DNA of 64,000 nucleotides from Candidatus Schekmanbacteria bacterium (lineage in GTDB: Bacteria; CSSED10-310; JACPHN01), in NCBI GenBank assembly GCA_016188575.1, contig JACPHN010000092.1, forward strand, positions 12,676 to 76,675. Direction: 5' to 3'. Position numbers and translations under genes: made by a program. The stretch's first letter is position 1. Every line of letters starts with the position of its first letter. The notes beneath the pieces were generated by a model that made no database searches, was not told the DNA's origin, and saw only the letters and a list, made by a program, of their open reading frames with translations. Below, piece by piece: positions 54,353 through 63,589 of the stretch.

Positions 54353-55395
54353 GCGCCGCGGCAAAGAAGGCAGAGCCGCCACGCGCACGCGTGGGCCGCG
54401 GTACGCGGGCACTTTCGCGGGCGCTGGCAACCGCGCTGGCGATGGCAAGCGTGGCGCTTGCGGGTGCGGCCACCGCCGGCAGCGAGAGCTCCAAGTCGCT
54501 GCCGTCCACCCACTTTGTTTTCTTCAATCCTGCCTCCGCCGCCCTCCCACCGAGCGACATCTTCAGCGGCCTGGCGGAATACTCATCCCATCTCGGCGAC
54601 ATCGGTCTGGTGCGCCTCACGCCCCACTACTTCAAACGCGCCAGAGATCTCGAGCAGTACCTGGCGAAGTGGCACGAGAGCGGCGAGATGCCGTGGTTCG
54701 GCTCGATGTCCATTCACTACCTGCTCCAGCGCGGCTTTCGCTGGGGATACCGGCCGCTGACCTGCGCCCTCGTGGATGGGGCCACCGCCTACACAAATAC
54801 GCTCGTCGTGCGTCGCGACTCTCCCTTCCACTCCCTCGAGGACGTGCGCAACCACCGCGTCGCGCTCACCGGAGTCGGCGTGGATGTGCTGCAGATGTTC
54901 AATGTCCTGCTGTTTGCAAACCGCCTGGACATGCGCACCTATTTCAGCGAGGTCGTCGAAACGGACAGCGCCGTCTCGACGGTCATGGCGGTGATGTACA
55001 AGCAGGCTGACGTCGCCATTATCATCAGGTCCATCTTCCAGCGTCTCCTGAAGCACTCGCCGTTCGTCTGGCGCTGGGTCCGGGAAATACACGACACGCC
55101 ACCGCTTCCGTACAGCGGCCACGTCGTTTGGCAGGGCGCACCGCCGGAGCTTGTCGAGCGCTTTCGCAAGAACATGGTGCAAGACCTCGGCACCACGCCT
55201 GCCGGTCGCAAGGTGCTCGACCTCTTTCATCTCGACGGCTTCGTGCCGTGCGACTGGCAGGTCTACGACGATGTCGCCGCCGAGCAACTTCGCGCTGCTG
55301 GCGTCGCGCTGCCGCCCGCCGGCGAGCGGGAGCACGCCATTCGCGAGGCACTGTCGGTACGGCCGGTGCTCGATTCGCTCCCCGAAGTCGAGTGA
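54349..55395 (+). CDS. PhnD-like periplasmic binding protein
   Basis: 348 residues if the TTG overlapping the clpC stop is used (GTG 54391 is an alternative). A hydrophobic signal (ALATALAMASVALAGAATAG) precedes a two-lobed binding-protein fold of the phosphate/phosphonate-binding PhnD group: FHSLEDVRNHRVALTGVGVDVLQMFN, ADVAIIIRSIFQRLLK and FRKNMVQDLGTTPAGRKVLD. No permease or ATPase gene is close, so it may be an orphan sensor subunit, not a transport component. Coupling to an unfoldase gene is unusual. A perfect inverted repeat follows the stop. Confidence 0.8.
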   Translation: MSAAAKKAEPPRARVGRGTRALSRALATALAMASVALAGAATAGSESSKSLPSTHFVFFNPASAALPPSDIFSGLAEYSSHLGDIGLVRLTPHYFKRARDLEQYLAKWHESGEMPWFGSMSIHYLLQRGFRWGYRPLTCALVDGATAYTNTLVVRRDSPFHSLEDVRNHRVALTGVGVDVLQMFNVLLFANRLDMRTYFSEVVETDSAVSTVMAVMYKQADVAIIIRSIFQRLLKHSPFVWRWVREIHDTPPLPYSGHVVWQGAPPELVERFRKNMVQDLGTTPAGRKVLDLFHLDGFVPCDWQVYDDVAAEQLRAAGVALPPAGEREHAIREALSVRPVLDSLPEVE

Positions 55396-55407
55396 CCGGG
55401 CGCTGCT

Positions 55408-55444
55408 CACCGGCGGCCCGCGCTCCCTGAGCTCACCGCCGGTG
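55408..55444. terminator. Inverted repeat after the PhnD-like gene
   Basis: CACCGGCGG and CCGCCGGTG are perfect nine-base arms around a 19-base loop, 13 bases past the stop. No T-run follows; it may terminate the clpC transcript. Confidence 0.45.
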
Positions 55445-55484
55445 CGCCTGCGAGCTGTGCGGAACGCGCATCACGAAGGCTCCC

Positions 55485-55525
55485 GACCTCACCTCTTCCC
55501 GCCAGCGGAGGAGGGACGAAGGGGC
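55485..55525. repeat. C/G-rich palindromic dispersed repeat, copy 7
   Basis: CACCTCTTCCCGCC faces GCGGAGGAGGGACGAAGGGGCG. It lies in the 282-base gap 55396-55677. The remainder of the gap has a GGTAGATGGTAAGAACG stretch, and I can assign nothing else. Confidence 0.55.
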
Positions 55526-55677
55526 GCTGTCGCGCCGACGTCGAACAGGTGCTGGATTCAGGCCTCGCAGCGGTGTTGTGGTCACCGCGGCTTGATGGTA
55601 GATGGTAAGAACGTGTTAGCGGTGGGGCGGAGGTCGTCCCTGGATCATGAGGGCTGTAGGCAGTCGGAGAACCTGAG

Positions 55678-56067
55678 ATGTCCGTGTTCCGGAATACGCG
55701 TGGCGCTTTCGTAATGACTCTTCTCGCCACGGGGTATCTTGCCGCGCTGCTCGCGTGCGCCAACAACCCCGTGCGGGAAGCCGATGACCTCATCGAAGCC
55801 GGAAAGCTGGATGAGGCGCTGGCGATGCTGCAAACCTATTATCAGGCCCATCCTGACGATTTCGGGGTAAACCTGCACCTCGGCAAAGTCTGGTTGAAGA
55901 AGGCGGAGGAGCTGGAGCCGACTCTCACCACCGCCTACGATCCCGAATATCAAAAACGACTGGCCAACGCGATGAAGTTTTACAAGGCGGCGCAGGACAA
56001 GAGCTACAGCACCGACCGCGAGCTCCTCATCGGCATGATCGCGATGAAGGCGAGCCCCGAGGATTGA
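55678..56067 (+). CDS. Lipoprotein with TPR-like repeats
   Basis: 129 residues; ATG with GGAG upstream. A lipobox ends LAALLAC near residue 27, so the mature protein is a membrane lipoprotein starting at Cys. A TPR-like helical pair follows (ADDLIEAGKLDEALAMLQTYYQAHPDDFGVNLHLGKVWLKKAEELE). It lies 38 bases before the kinase ATG on the same strand and probably shares its transcript; it might bring periplasmic information to the kinase circuit (inference). Confidence 0.8.
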   Translation: MSVFRNTRGAFVMTLLATGYLAALLACANNPVREADDLIEAGKLDEALAMLQTYYQAHPDDFGVNLHLGKVWLKKAEELEPTLTTAYDPEYQKRLANAMKFYKAAQDKSYSTDRELLIGMIAMKASPED

Positions 56068-56105
56068 GCAGCCGGCGCTTCTGACCAATACTGGTTGACG
56101 AGTTG

Positions 56106-59100
56106 ATGACCGAGATTCCCGCAAGGATTGGCCCATACGCTGTGATCGCGCCGCTGGGACGAGGCGGCATGGGTGTCGTCTATCGCTGCGTTCACCGCGA
56201 TTCTGGTGAAGAGGCGGCCGTAAAGACCGTCATGGTCCCGCATGCCTCCTTGCTGCAGAGCATTCGCCGCGAAATCCTGGCGCTGGCGCAGATCCGGCAT
56301 CCGGGCATCGTGCCGATTCTGGACCACGGCGTCGAAGGCGGGCTCCCTTGGTACGCCATGAAGCTTGTCGATGGGCGGCCGCTGTGGGAGTATCTCAACA
56401 GTGCCGAGACGCCGGGACCGTGGAGCACCTCCACGGCGGCACTCGCGGGTCAGTGCACGCTTTCCCGCACGCTCCCCGTGGGCTTCGTCGCCGCGGACAC
56501 CGGCATGGGCGGCGATGAGGTCGCCAGGGATGAGAGTGAGCCTCGACCAGAGCTGACGGCGACGTATTTGAGCCGGGTCGTGACGGTTGCGTATCGGCTC
56601 TGCGTAACGCTTACGTTTCTCCACGGCGAAGGGATGGTGCACAAGGACCTCAAGCCTTCCAACATCTTGCTCCCGGCCGACGGCATGCCGGTGCTCGTGG
56701 ACTTTGGCCTGACAGCCCGTTTCGGCGGCATCACGAGCCGAGACTCCGTGGACAGCGTCAGCCTGGCGCTCGGCACTCCCAACTACGTTGCGCCCGAGCA
56801 GATTCGCGGTGACGTCGTTGATGCGCGTGCGGACCTGTACGGGCTGGGGTGCATGCTGTACGAGCTGCTGACGGGTACTCCGCCATTTTCGGGCGTCAAT
56901 CTTCGTGAAGTGCTGCGCGGCCACCTGCGGGCGACGCCAGTGCCCCCGAGTCACGTAGTTTCTGGTATCCCCCAGCCACTCGAGGCGATAATCTTGCGGC
57001 TGTTGGCAAAATACCCGGCCGAGCGCCCGGGCTACGCGAGCGACGTGGCGGCGATCCTGGCGGAGGTGGGGGCGGAGCAGTCGTTCCCGCAAGCGCTGCC
57101 AGTCGCGCGCACCTACCTCTACCGGCCGGCGTTGCGGGGACGGGAGGAGGAGGTCGGTAGGCTTTCCAACGCCTTGCGGGCGCTGGAGGTCGGACGCGGC
57201 GGCATGATGCTGCTCAGCGGCGAAGCGGGTGTGGGCAAGACCCGTCTGGCTACCGAATTCGCCATGATGATCGGCAGGCGCAACGCGTGGATCCTGGCGG
57301 CCGATTGCGGTGAGTCGCCGGGGCGGCCGCTGGGGTCGCTGGCTCGCCCGCTACAGGCGATCGCCGACTGGTGCCGCGAACGCGGTGCGGCAGAGACGCT
57401 GCGCGTCTTCGGCGGAGCGCGCAAGGTCCTGGCGGCGTATGAGCCCTCGCTGCGCCTGCTGGCGGCGATCTCGGCATCGGAGGAGCCCGCCGAGCTGCCG
57501 CCGGAAGCCGCTCGGCTTCGCCTTTTTCGCTGTCTGGAGGAGGTCTTCGGGCTGCTCGCCGAAGATTGCATGCTGGTCCTGATTCTGGACGATCTCCACA
57601 TTGCCGACGAGCTGACCTTGGATTGGCTGGCCTACCTGGCGAGGTCCGGTCGGCTTGGAGATACCGGGACCCTGATCGTGGCCACCTACCGCACCGAAGA
57701 GTCGTCACCGGCACTCGCGCGTCTGGTGCGCAGCGAGGCGGTGGTCGTGCTACCCGTCGCGCGCCTGAGCGCGGAGTCCCTGGGGGCGATGATCGCGGAC
57801 ATGCTCGCCTGGCCGGCGCTGCCGGGTTGGCTCGTCGACTTCCTGTCGACACACACCGAGGGCAACCCGTTTTTCGCCGCGGAGTACGTGCGCGCGGCGG
57901 TTCAGGATGGTCATTTGCGGCGCGATACCGGAACCGCCTGGCGGGTGGTTGGTGATGCCGGCAGTCGCTCCAGCTCGCCTCTTCAACCGCTGGCGCTGCC
58001 GGGGACCTTACGAGAGCTGATCATTCGCCGGCTCGGCCGCCTCTCGCCGCCTGCGCTCCACCTCGCCTCCTGCGCATCGGTGATCGGCCGGACGGTCGAG
58101 GAGTCCCTACTGGAATCGGTCGCAGCGCTCTCCGGCGCACTTCTTGCCGCGGCGCTCAACGAGCTTGTCGCGCAACAAGTTCTTGCGGAGGATGAGAATG
58201 GGTCGCTGCGCTTCGCTCACGACAAGCTGCGCGAGGTCGCGTACGACGCGATCGCGCCGGCCGACAAAGAGGAGCTGCACCGCCGCGCGGCTGCCGGGAT
58301 CGAGTCGCTCTTCGGCGCCGAAAGCGACACCTATATCGTCGCGCGCGGCCATCATTGGGAGCACGCCGGGGAGTGCGAAAAGGCCATGGCCTGCTACCTG
58401 GAGGGAGCACGTGTGGCCGTGCGCCGGTATTCCTACGAGCAGGCCGAACGTCTGTATGAGGCGTACCTGCGGCTGTCCGCCGGGCCGTCGGTCACCCGGA
58501 TCTGGGCACGAACCGAGCTCGCCACCGACGTTCTGACGGTCCGCGGTCGCACTGCGGACGCGTTTTCCCAGCACCGGCAGGCACTCGCCGAGGCCCGTGA
58601 TCTCGGTCACCGCGTCGCTCTGGAACGCGTGCTCCGTCAACTCGGGGTGCTTCATCAGGTCGTCGGTCAACTCGACGAGGCGCTGCGGTCGCTGGCGGAG
58701 GCGATCCAGATCGCCCGCGAGCTTGGAGACGTCCAGGCCGAGGCGCTCGGGCTCGGGAATCTGGCCATCACCGAGATGGATCTCGGTCGGCTCGAGCGGG
58801 CCAACGAGCTGTACGAGCTCGCCATCGCCATTCACCGGTCGCGCGGTGATCGCCTGTGGCAGGGGCGGTGTCTGAACAATCTCGCCAACCTGCGGCTGCG
58901 TCAGGGGCGGTCAGACGAAGCCGCCGCATGCTATCACGAGGCGCGCCGCTTGATCGCCGACCTTGGATTGATGCGGAATGAGGCGATCATTACCGGCAAC
59001 CTGGGCAGCCTCGAATACTTGCGTGGCAACCTCGACGCCGCATGCGCGCTTTACGAGCAGGCGCTCGCCCTGCATTGCCGGGTAGGCGACCGGTTAGGCG

Positions 59101-59738
59101 AAGGGCTGGCGCGCCTCAATCTGGTCTCCTACAAGCTGCGGATGGGCGATCCGGAGGCCGCCAGGAAACTCGGCGAGGAAGCGCTCAGCGTCTTCCGCGA
59201 GGCCGGCGAGCGGCGGCTCGAAGCCGTGACGCTAGGACTTTCGGCGCAACGGGAAAGACTGGCTCAGGGATGTCTTTCCCGCGCCGCGGCGCTCAACAAT
59301 GCTGCAGTGCACTCATTGCGCGAGCTCGATGCCGTGCTGGACCTCGCGTTTCGGCACTGCGAGCAGGGGCACATCGCCCTGGCTGCGGAGGGGATCGACG
59401 TGACGGCGCTGGCTAGTGCCGAGCAAACCGCGGATGCGCTTGGCCTTGGCCCGGCAAGCGAGCTGCGGCAGGAAATCGAGAAGCTTCGCCGCGCCCAGGC
59501 AGGGGCCGCCGCCGGCGATTGGCACCGGCTGTTTCGCGGCCAACTCGTTGCGGACATTCCCTTGGGACTGCGCGAATGGCTCGCAGCCTCGGGCCAACTC
59601 CCGGCTCCTGCGGCGGGCCCCGTGCCGGTGCTGGCGACCGCACCTGCTCCCCCGGCTTCAGGAGCAGAGGGGCAGGTGCGACCCGACCACGGGGCCGCCG
59701 GACCGCTCAACTGCCTTGTCGCGGACGCGGGGCGATGA
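56106..59738 (+). CDS. PknK-like Ser/Thr kinase with AAA-type ATPase and TPR domains
   Basis: 1210 residues from ATG 56106. Kinase domain about 8-330: Gly loop LGRGGMGVVY, Lys 40, catalytic loop HKDLKPSN (179-186; Lys in place of Arg of HRD), DFG (199-201). An extra segment (about 101-150) is inserted before the catalytic loop. An AAA_16-type NTPase follows with Walker A GEAGVGKT (372-379) and Walker B VLILDD (491-496), then about ten TPR hairpins (for example ALAEARDLGHRVALERVLRQLG) and a Pro/Ala tail. This is the order of PknK-type kinases. There is no membrane helix. The stop overlaps the start of an AAA+ regulator gene (ATGA), so that regulator is a likely phosphorylation target. Confidence 0.93.
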   Translation: MTEIPARIGPYAVIAPLGRGGMGVVYRCVHRDSGEEAAVKTVMVPHASLLQSIRREILALAQIRHPGIVPILDHGVEGGLPWYAMKLVDGRPLWEYLNSAETPGPWSTSTAALAGQCTLSRTLPVGFVAADTGMGGDEVARDESEPRPELTATYLSRVVTVAYRLCVTLTFLHGEGMVHKDLKPSNILLPADGMPVLVDFGLTARFGGITSRDSVDSVSLALGTPNYVAPEQIRGDVVDARADLYGLGCMLYELLTGTPPFSGVNLREVLRGHLRATPVPPSHVVSGIPQPLEAIILRLLAKYPAERPGYASDVAAILAEVGAEQSFPQALPVARTYLYRPALRGREEEVGRLSNALRALEVGRGGMMLLSGEAGVGKTRLATEFAMMIGRRNAWILAADCGESPGRPLGSLARPLQAIADWCRERGAAETLRVFGGARKVLAAYEPSLRLLAAISASEEPAELPPEAARLRLFRCLEEVFGLLAEDCMLVLILDDLHIADELTLDWLAYLARSGRLGDTGTLIVATYRTEESSPALARLVRSEAVVVLPVARLSAESLGAMIADMLAWPALPGWLVDFLSTHTEGNPFFAAEYVRAAVQDGHLRRDTGTAWRVVGDAGSRSSSPLQPLALPGTLRELIIRRLGRLSPPALHLASCASVIGRTVEESLLESVAALSGALLAAALNELVAQQVLAEDENGSLRFAHDKLREVAYDAIAPADKEELHRRAAAGIESLFGAESDTYIVARGHHWEHAGECEKAMACYLEGARVAVRRYSYEQAERLYEAYLRLSAGPSVTRIWARTELATDVLTVRGRTADAFSQHRQALAEARDLGHRVALERVLRQLGVLHQVVGQLDEALRSLAEAIQIARELGDVQAEALGLGNLAITEMDLGRLERANELYELAIAIHRSRGDRLWQGRCLNNLANLRLRQGRSDEAAACYHEARRLIADLGLMRNEAIITGNLGSLEYLRGNLDAACALYEQALALHCRVGDRLGEGLARLNLVSYKLRMGDPEAARKLGEEALSVFREAGERRLEAVTLGLSAQRERLAQGCLSRAAALNNAAVHSLRELDAVLDLAFRHCEQGHIALAAEGIDVTALASAEQTADALGLGPASELRQEIEKLRRAQAGAAAGDWHRLFRGQLVADIPLGLREWLAASGQLPAPAAGPVPVLATAPAPPASGAEGQVRPDHGAAGPLNCLVADAGR

Positions 59739-61369
59739 GCGCCCTCGACACCACGCGGCTGTGGTCCTTCCTGCGCCAGGTGCTGGCGCGCGTGACGCAG
59801 TCCTGCGAGTTCAGCCGGATGCTCGATGAGGCGGTCGACGGCCTGGTGGAGCTGTTCGATGCGGACCGCGGGCTGATCATTCACGTCGACGCCAGCGGCG
59901 CACAGACCGCCATCCAGGCGCGCAGCCGTGGCCGCAACCTGCGCGCCCACGAACGCGCGGAAATTAGCAAGACGATCGTGGACCGCGTCCTGCGAACCCG
60001 TGAGCTGCAGGTCTTCGACATCGGCTCCGTCCACGCGGACGGCGAGGTGGAGACGCGCAGCCTTGTAAGCTTCGGCATCTTGTACGCGGTGGCGGCGCCG
60101 ATCGTGCGCGTGACCTGGCTCGGCGAAGATGCCGCGCGCGGGCGTGCCACTCCCGGGCTGCGGGGCGTGATTTATCTGGACTATCGGCGACCCGACGTAG
60201 AAGTCGGCGCGCTTCACCTGGAAGCGTTTCGCACGGTTTCCGAAATGCTCGCTCTGCTGCTGGAGAGCTCCGAAGAGATTTCCGCCACGCGGCGCAATCT
60301 GGGTGAAGCCCTGGAGCGCCTGGACCTCGCGACGGCACCGACTCTGCAGCAGCTTCTGGCTCCCGGCGGCATGGCTCATCTGCGCGACGAAGTGCTTTCG
60401 TTTGCGCGGTCGGATGTCCCCATGCTTATTCAGGGTGAGACTGGCGTCGGCAAGACGTTGATGGCCAAGGCGATTGCCAAGGCCAGTCATCGGCCGACGC
60501 CCTTCGTGCGCGTCGACCTTGGTCAGGGCACCAACCCGGATCTTGCCCGCGTGCTGCTCTTTGGCAGCCGCAAGGGCGCGTTCACTGATGCGGGTTATCA
60601 TCGGGGCAAGGTGGAAGAGGCGGACGGTGGCACCTTGTTCATGGATGAAGTGGCAAACTTGCCATTGCCGGCGCAACAGCTTCTGCTGGTGTTTCTCGAG
60701 GATGGGTACTACGAGCCGGTTGGGGGCAAGATGCAGCGCTCGACGGTTCGCGTCATCGGCGCCACCAATCGCGACCTGGCGCTGGCGGTGCGCGAGGGCA
60801 GCTTCAGAAAGGACCTGTACTATCGCCTGGCGAAGGTGGTGGTAGAGCTGCCGCCGCTTCGGCGCCGGCGCGACGATCTGATCGACCTGGCAGGAATGTG
60901 CCTGCGCCGCCAGGATGGCTCGCGGCAATGGCGGATGTCTCCGGAGTTTCAGCGCACGCTGCTCGACCCCACGTTGAGTTGGGACGGCAACGTCAGGCAG
61001 CTCGAGGATGTGCTCGAAAAGGCCCGGCTGCGCGCCCTGGCGCGGGATTCGCGCGCCAACGTCCTGGACCTGGCGCACTTGCGGCGCGAAGATCTCGGGC
61101 CCCTGGCGGTGCCAGCCGCGGTGGCGGCCACACCGGCCCTGCCGCCCGCTCCCCCGGACGGCGAGGAAAGCGGTCTCGTCTATCGCCGGCTGGAAGCCGA
61201 ACGCGACGCCCTGGATCGCCTCGAACGCAAGACCATCGAAGATGCACTCGCGGAGCTCCCCGGCAATGTATCCAGGGTGGCGCGGAAGCTTGGCATTCCG
61301 CGCCACCGCCTGATCAGCCGCATCCGCACTTTGGGCATCACGCTTGACGTCAAGTTCGAGCGGGCGTGA
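59735..61369 (+). CDS. GAF-domain AAA+ enhancer-binding regulator with GAFTDA loop
   Basis: 544 residues from ATG 59735. A GAF sensor domain spans about 25-180 (FDADRGLIIHVDASGAQ to GVIYLDYR). The AAA+ domain (about 205-440) has Walker A GETGVGKT (234-241), Walker B TLFMDEVA (300-307) and RKDLYYRLAKV. The sigma-54-contact loop reads GAFTDA (281-286), Gly being Asp. The C-terminus is a Fis-type helix-turn-helix (TIEDALAELPGNVSRVARKLGI). It is coupled to the PknK-like gene, so its activity is likely set by that kinase. Whether it works with sigma-54 is uncertain because of the Gly-to-Asp change. Confidence 0.9.
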   Translation: MSALDTTRLWSFLRQVLARVTQSCEFSRMLDEAVDGLVELFDADRGLIIHVDASGAQTAIQARSRGRNLRAHERAEISKTIVDRVLRTRELQVFDIGSVHADGEVETRSLVSFGILYAVAAPIVRVTWLGEDAARGRATPGLRGVIYLDYRRPDVEVGALHLEAFRTVSEMLALLLESSEEISATRRNLGEALERLDLATAPTLQQLLAPGGMAHLRDEVLSFARSDVPMLIQGETGVGKTLMAKAIAKASHRPTPFVRVDLGQGTNPDLARVLLFGSRKGAFTDAGYHRGKVEEADGGTLFMDEVANLPLPAQQLLLVFLEDGYYEPVGGKMQRSTVRVIGATNRDLALAVREGSFRKDLYYRLAKVVVELPPLRRRRDDLIDLAGMCLRRQDGSRQWRMSPEFQRTLLDPTLSWDGNVRQLEDVLEKARLRALARDSRANVLDLAHLRREDLGPLAVPAAVAATPALPPAPPDGEESGLVYRRLEAERDALDRLERKTIEDALAELPGNVSRVARKLGIPRHRLISRIRTLGITLDVKFERA

Positions 61370-61397
61370 GCTCGACGCCTCGCAGGTTACCACGGGC

Positions 61398-61898
61398 ATG
61401 ATGAGATCAACTGCTGTAACGAAAAACGTGCAGAAGGCGGGCCGGCCGCCGAAGTTCGATGAGCCGCGCCGGCCGGTTACCGTGACGCTGCCGGAGCGCA
61501 CGATCCAGCAACTGGCGCGCGTGCACCCGGACCGCGCCCGCGCGATTGCGCTGCTGGCGGAAAACGCCGCCGGTGCACCGGAGCGCGCCGCGCACGGCGT
61601 CGAGCTCGTGAGGTTTGCGCCCGATAGCGCCCTGATCCTGGTCGGGAAGAGCCCCACGCTCGCGGGAATCGACGGTCTGCGGCTGGTGGAGGTGATACCC
61701 GATCGCTACTTGTTGGTCGTTCCTTCGGGGGCGTCGGCGGAATCGCTGGAGCTGGCTTTACACGATGCGCTGAACGAGCTCCCGGCGGACGCGGATCCTG
61801 GCGAGCGCGCGATTCTGGAGGAGCTTGCGAGGCTGATGGGACACGGGCGGCGCCAGTCTGCCATGAGCAAGGGAGAGCTCTTGATTATCGCCTTGTAG
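61398..61898 (+). CDS. Small protein with ribbon-helix-helix-like start
   Basis: 166 residues from ATG 61398 (an adjacent ATG and a GTG-region earlier are alternatives; ribosome-binding site weak). Residues about 14-50 (GRPPKFDEPRRPVTVTLPERTIQQLARV) resemble a ribbon-helix-helix DNA-binding unit, preceded by a basic stretch. The remainder alternates beta strands and helices (VELVRFAPDSALILVGK, YLLVVPSGASAESLELALHDAL), an alpha/beta effector-like domain I do not recognise. It lies 28 bases after the AAA+ regulator gene and closes the kinase-regulator unit; a role as a downstream DNA-binding protein is inference. Confidence 0.6.
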   Translation: MMRSTAVTKNVQKAGRPPKFDEPRRPVTVTLPERTIQQLARVHPDRARAIALLAENAAGAPERAAHGVELVRFAPDSALILVGKSPTLAGIDGLRLVEVIPDRYLLVVPSGASAESLELALHDALNELPADADPGERAILEELARLMGHGRRQSAMSKGELLIIAL

Positions 61899-61925
61899 CG
61901 CCGCACCCTGGGGTCGCACAATCGC

Positions 61926-63410
61926 TCAGGAAACCAGGAGACCGGGAATCGCTCGCGCCTTGCGCCGCGTTTCCTCCACAATCGCTTCGACCCTCGACCG
62001 GTGCGCCGGAGAGTAGACGAAGGTGATGGTTTCGACTTCGACTGCCGTCGTGATGTCGGCGGCTCCGCTCTGGCCGTCGAGCACGCGGAGAACTTCCTGA
62101 CACGTCTGCAAGCGCTCCGTCGGTCGTTTGGCGGTGGCGCCAATGACCAGTGCGTTGAGGTCTTCCGGGACCAGGGGATTGTACTGGCGCGGCTCGGGCA
62201 TAGGCTGGTTCAGATGGCAGTCGAGCATCTCGTGCACGTCGGTCACCGCGAACGGGTGCCGCCCTACCAACGCCTCAAAGAGCAGCACTCCCATGGCATA
62301 AATGTCCGCGCGCGCATCTACTTTTTCGCCTGCGATAACTTCCGGAGCCACGTAGCGGGGTGTGCCGAAGTTGTGTCCTCGGGAGTGCGTCTGTGCGAGC
62401 TCACCGGCCGCCGGTGACGAGCCCTGTCCAGTATCGAGGGCGCGCGCGAGCGATCCCGCTTCCGCGGCGATGCCGAAATCCGTCAGCCGCACATTATCGC
62501 GCTCGTCGGTCAGGACGTTGGAAGGTTTCACGTCGCGATGCACGATGCCATGGCTGTGCGCGTGGTCCAGTGCGCCGGCGAGTTGCCGGATCATTCGTCG
62601 CGCCCGGTCAGGGGACAGCGGTCCGCCGCACAGGATCGATTCCAGGCTGGGCCCGGTCACCATTTCCATGACGATGAAGATGGTCGCATAGGCTTCTTCG
62701 CAATCATGCAGTTGAACGATATTGGGATGCCGCAACGCCGCCAGCCGCCGCGCCTCGTCGAGAAACCGTTCGCGGAAGTCGCTGACATGCACCAGGGAGT
62801 GGGGCAGCATCTTGAGGGCGACATCCTTGCGCAGCAGCGGGTGCCTCGCCTCATAAACCACTCCCATGCTGCCGCGGCCAATCTGCTTGACCAGCTCATA
62901 CTTCCCCACTCGCTGCAGCCCGGGTCCACTCGCCAGGCGGTCTCCCAGAATGCTGGTCAGGAAAGCGCCGGCCTTGGGATACTCGCGGATCGCCTCAAAC
63001 AGAGGTTCACGCGGGATACACAGCACCGTGCACTCCGTGAAGGCGACAACATCCGCGGTTCGCGGTAGCCCGGTGAGCACGGCGATTTCGCCGAAACACT
63101 CGCCACGGCGCAGTATCGCGCGAAAAACCGGGCGCCCTCCGCCATCCAGCACCGGCACTTCCACCATCCCGTCGACGACGATGAACATGCTCGTGCCCGG
63201 CTCACCCTTGCGAACGATCGCCGTGCCTCGGGGGTAGCCGGTTACGTGGACGGCGCGCACGAGGTGTTCGATCGCTTGCTCGGACAGGGATGAGAACGCC
63301 TCGAGCCCCGCAAGAAAACTCGCGATGTGGCTGCGGCGTCCGCCGCGGAACAGCGAGCTCAGAGCGCGCGACGACGCGCTCCACATGCTTTCCTTCCCAA
63401 CCTCCACCAT
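61926..63410 (-). CDS. Ser/Thr kinase with N-terminal cyclic-nucleotide-binding domain
   Basis: 494 residues; ATG 63410 with GAGGGA eight bases upstream. A cNMP-binding domain (about 38-145) has a full phosphate-binding cassette: GECFGEIAVLTGLPRTADVVA, with the conserved Glu and Arg that grip the cyclic phosphate. The kinase domain follows (about 170-435): Gly loop IGRGSMGVVY, Lys 200, HRDVKPSN (291-298), DFG (311-313). A short C-terminal alpha/beta piece (ETITFVYSPAHRSRVEAIVEE) ends the protein. There is no membrane helix. It is convergent with the RHH-like gene (27 bases between stops). The kinase is predicted active and gated by cAMP or cGMP. Confidence 0.93.
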   Translation of the reverse strand: MVEVGKESMWSASSRALSSLFRGGRRSHIASFLAGLEAFSSLSEQAIEHLVRAVHVTGYPRGTAIVRKGEPGTSMFIVVDGMVEVPVLDGGGRPVFRAILRRGECFGEIAVLTGLPRTADVVAFTECTVLCIPREPLFEAIREYPKAGAFLTSILGDRLASGPGLQRVGKYELVKQIGRGSMGVVYEARHPLLRKDVALKMLPHSLVHVSDFRERFLDEARRLAALRHPNIVQLHDCEEAYATIFIVMEMVTGPSLESILCGGPLSPDRARRMIRQLAGALDHAHSHGIVHRDVKPSNVLTDERDNVRLTDFGIAAEAGSLARALDTGQGSSPAAGELAQTHSRGHNFGTPRYVAPEVIAGEKVDARADIYAMGVLLFEALVGRHPFAVTDVHEMLDCHLNQPMPEPRQYNPLVPEDLNALVIGATAKRPTERLQTCQEVLRVLDGQSGAADITTAVEVETITFVYSPAHRSRVEAIVEETRRKARAIPGLLVS

Positions 63411-63589
63411 GGCCGGCGTCCCTCAGGTTGTCCGCGATCAGCGCGAACGCCTTTTCCTCTACTATACGCAGCGGCCGCGCGTCAAGCGAGCGCTGCCACC
63501 GTATCTGTCATGGCCTTTCTCAATAGCACCGCAGCGATGCGCGCGGACGATCAGAGCGGAGCCGCCGCGCACTTGTCCCCGGCGCCGCG

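Noticed and set aside
59264-61657. 797-codon minus-strand ORF opposite the GAF/AAA+ regulator
   Set aside because: Covers parts of three plus-strand genes with clear motifs; no motif of its own.
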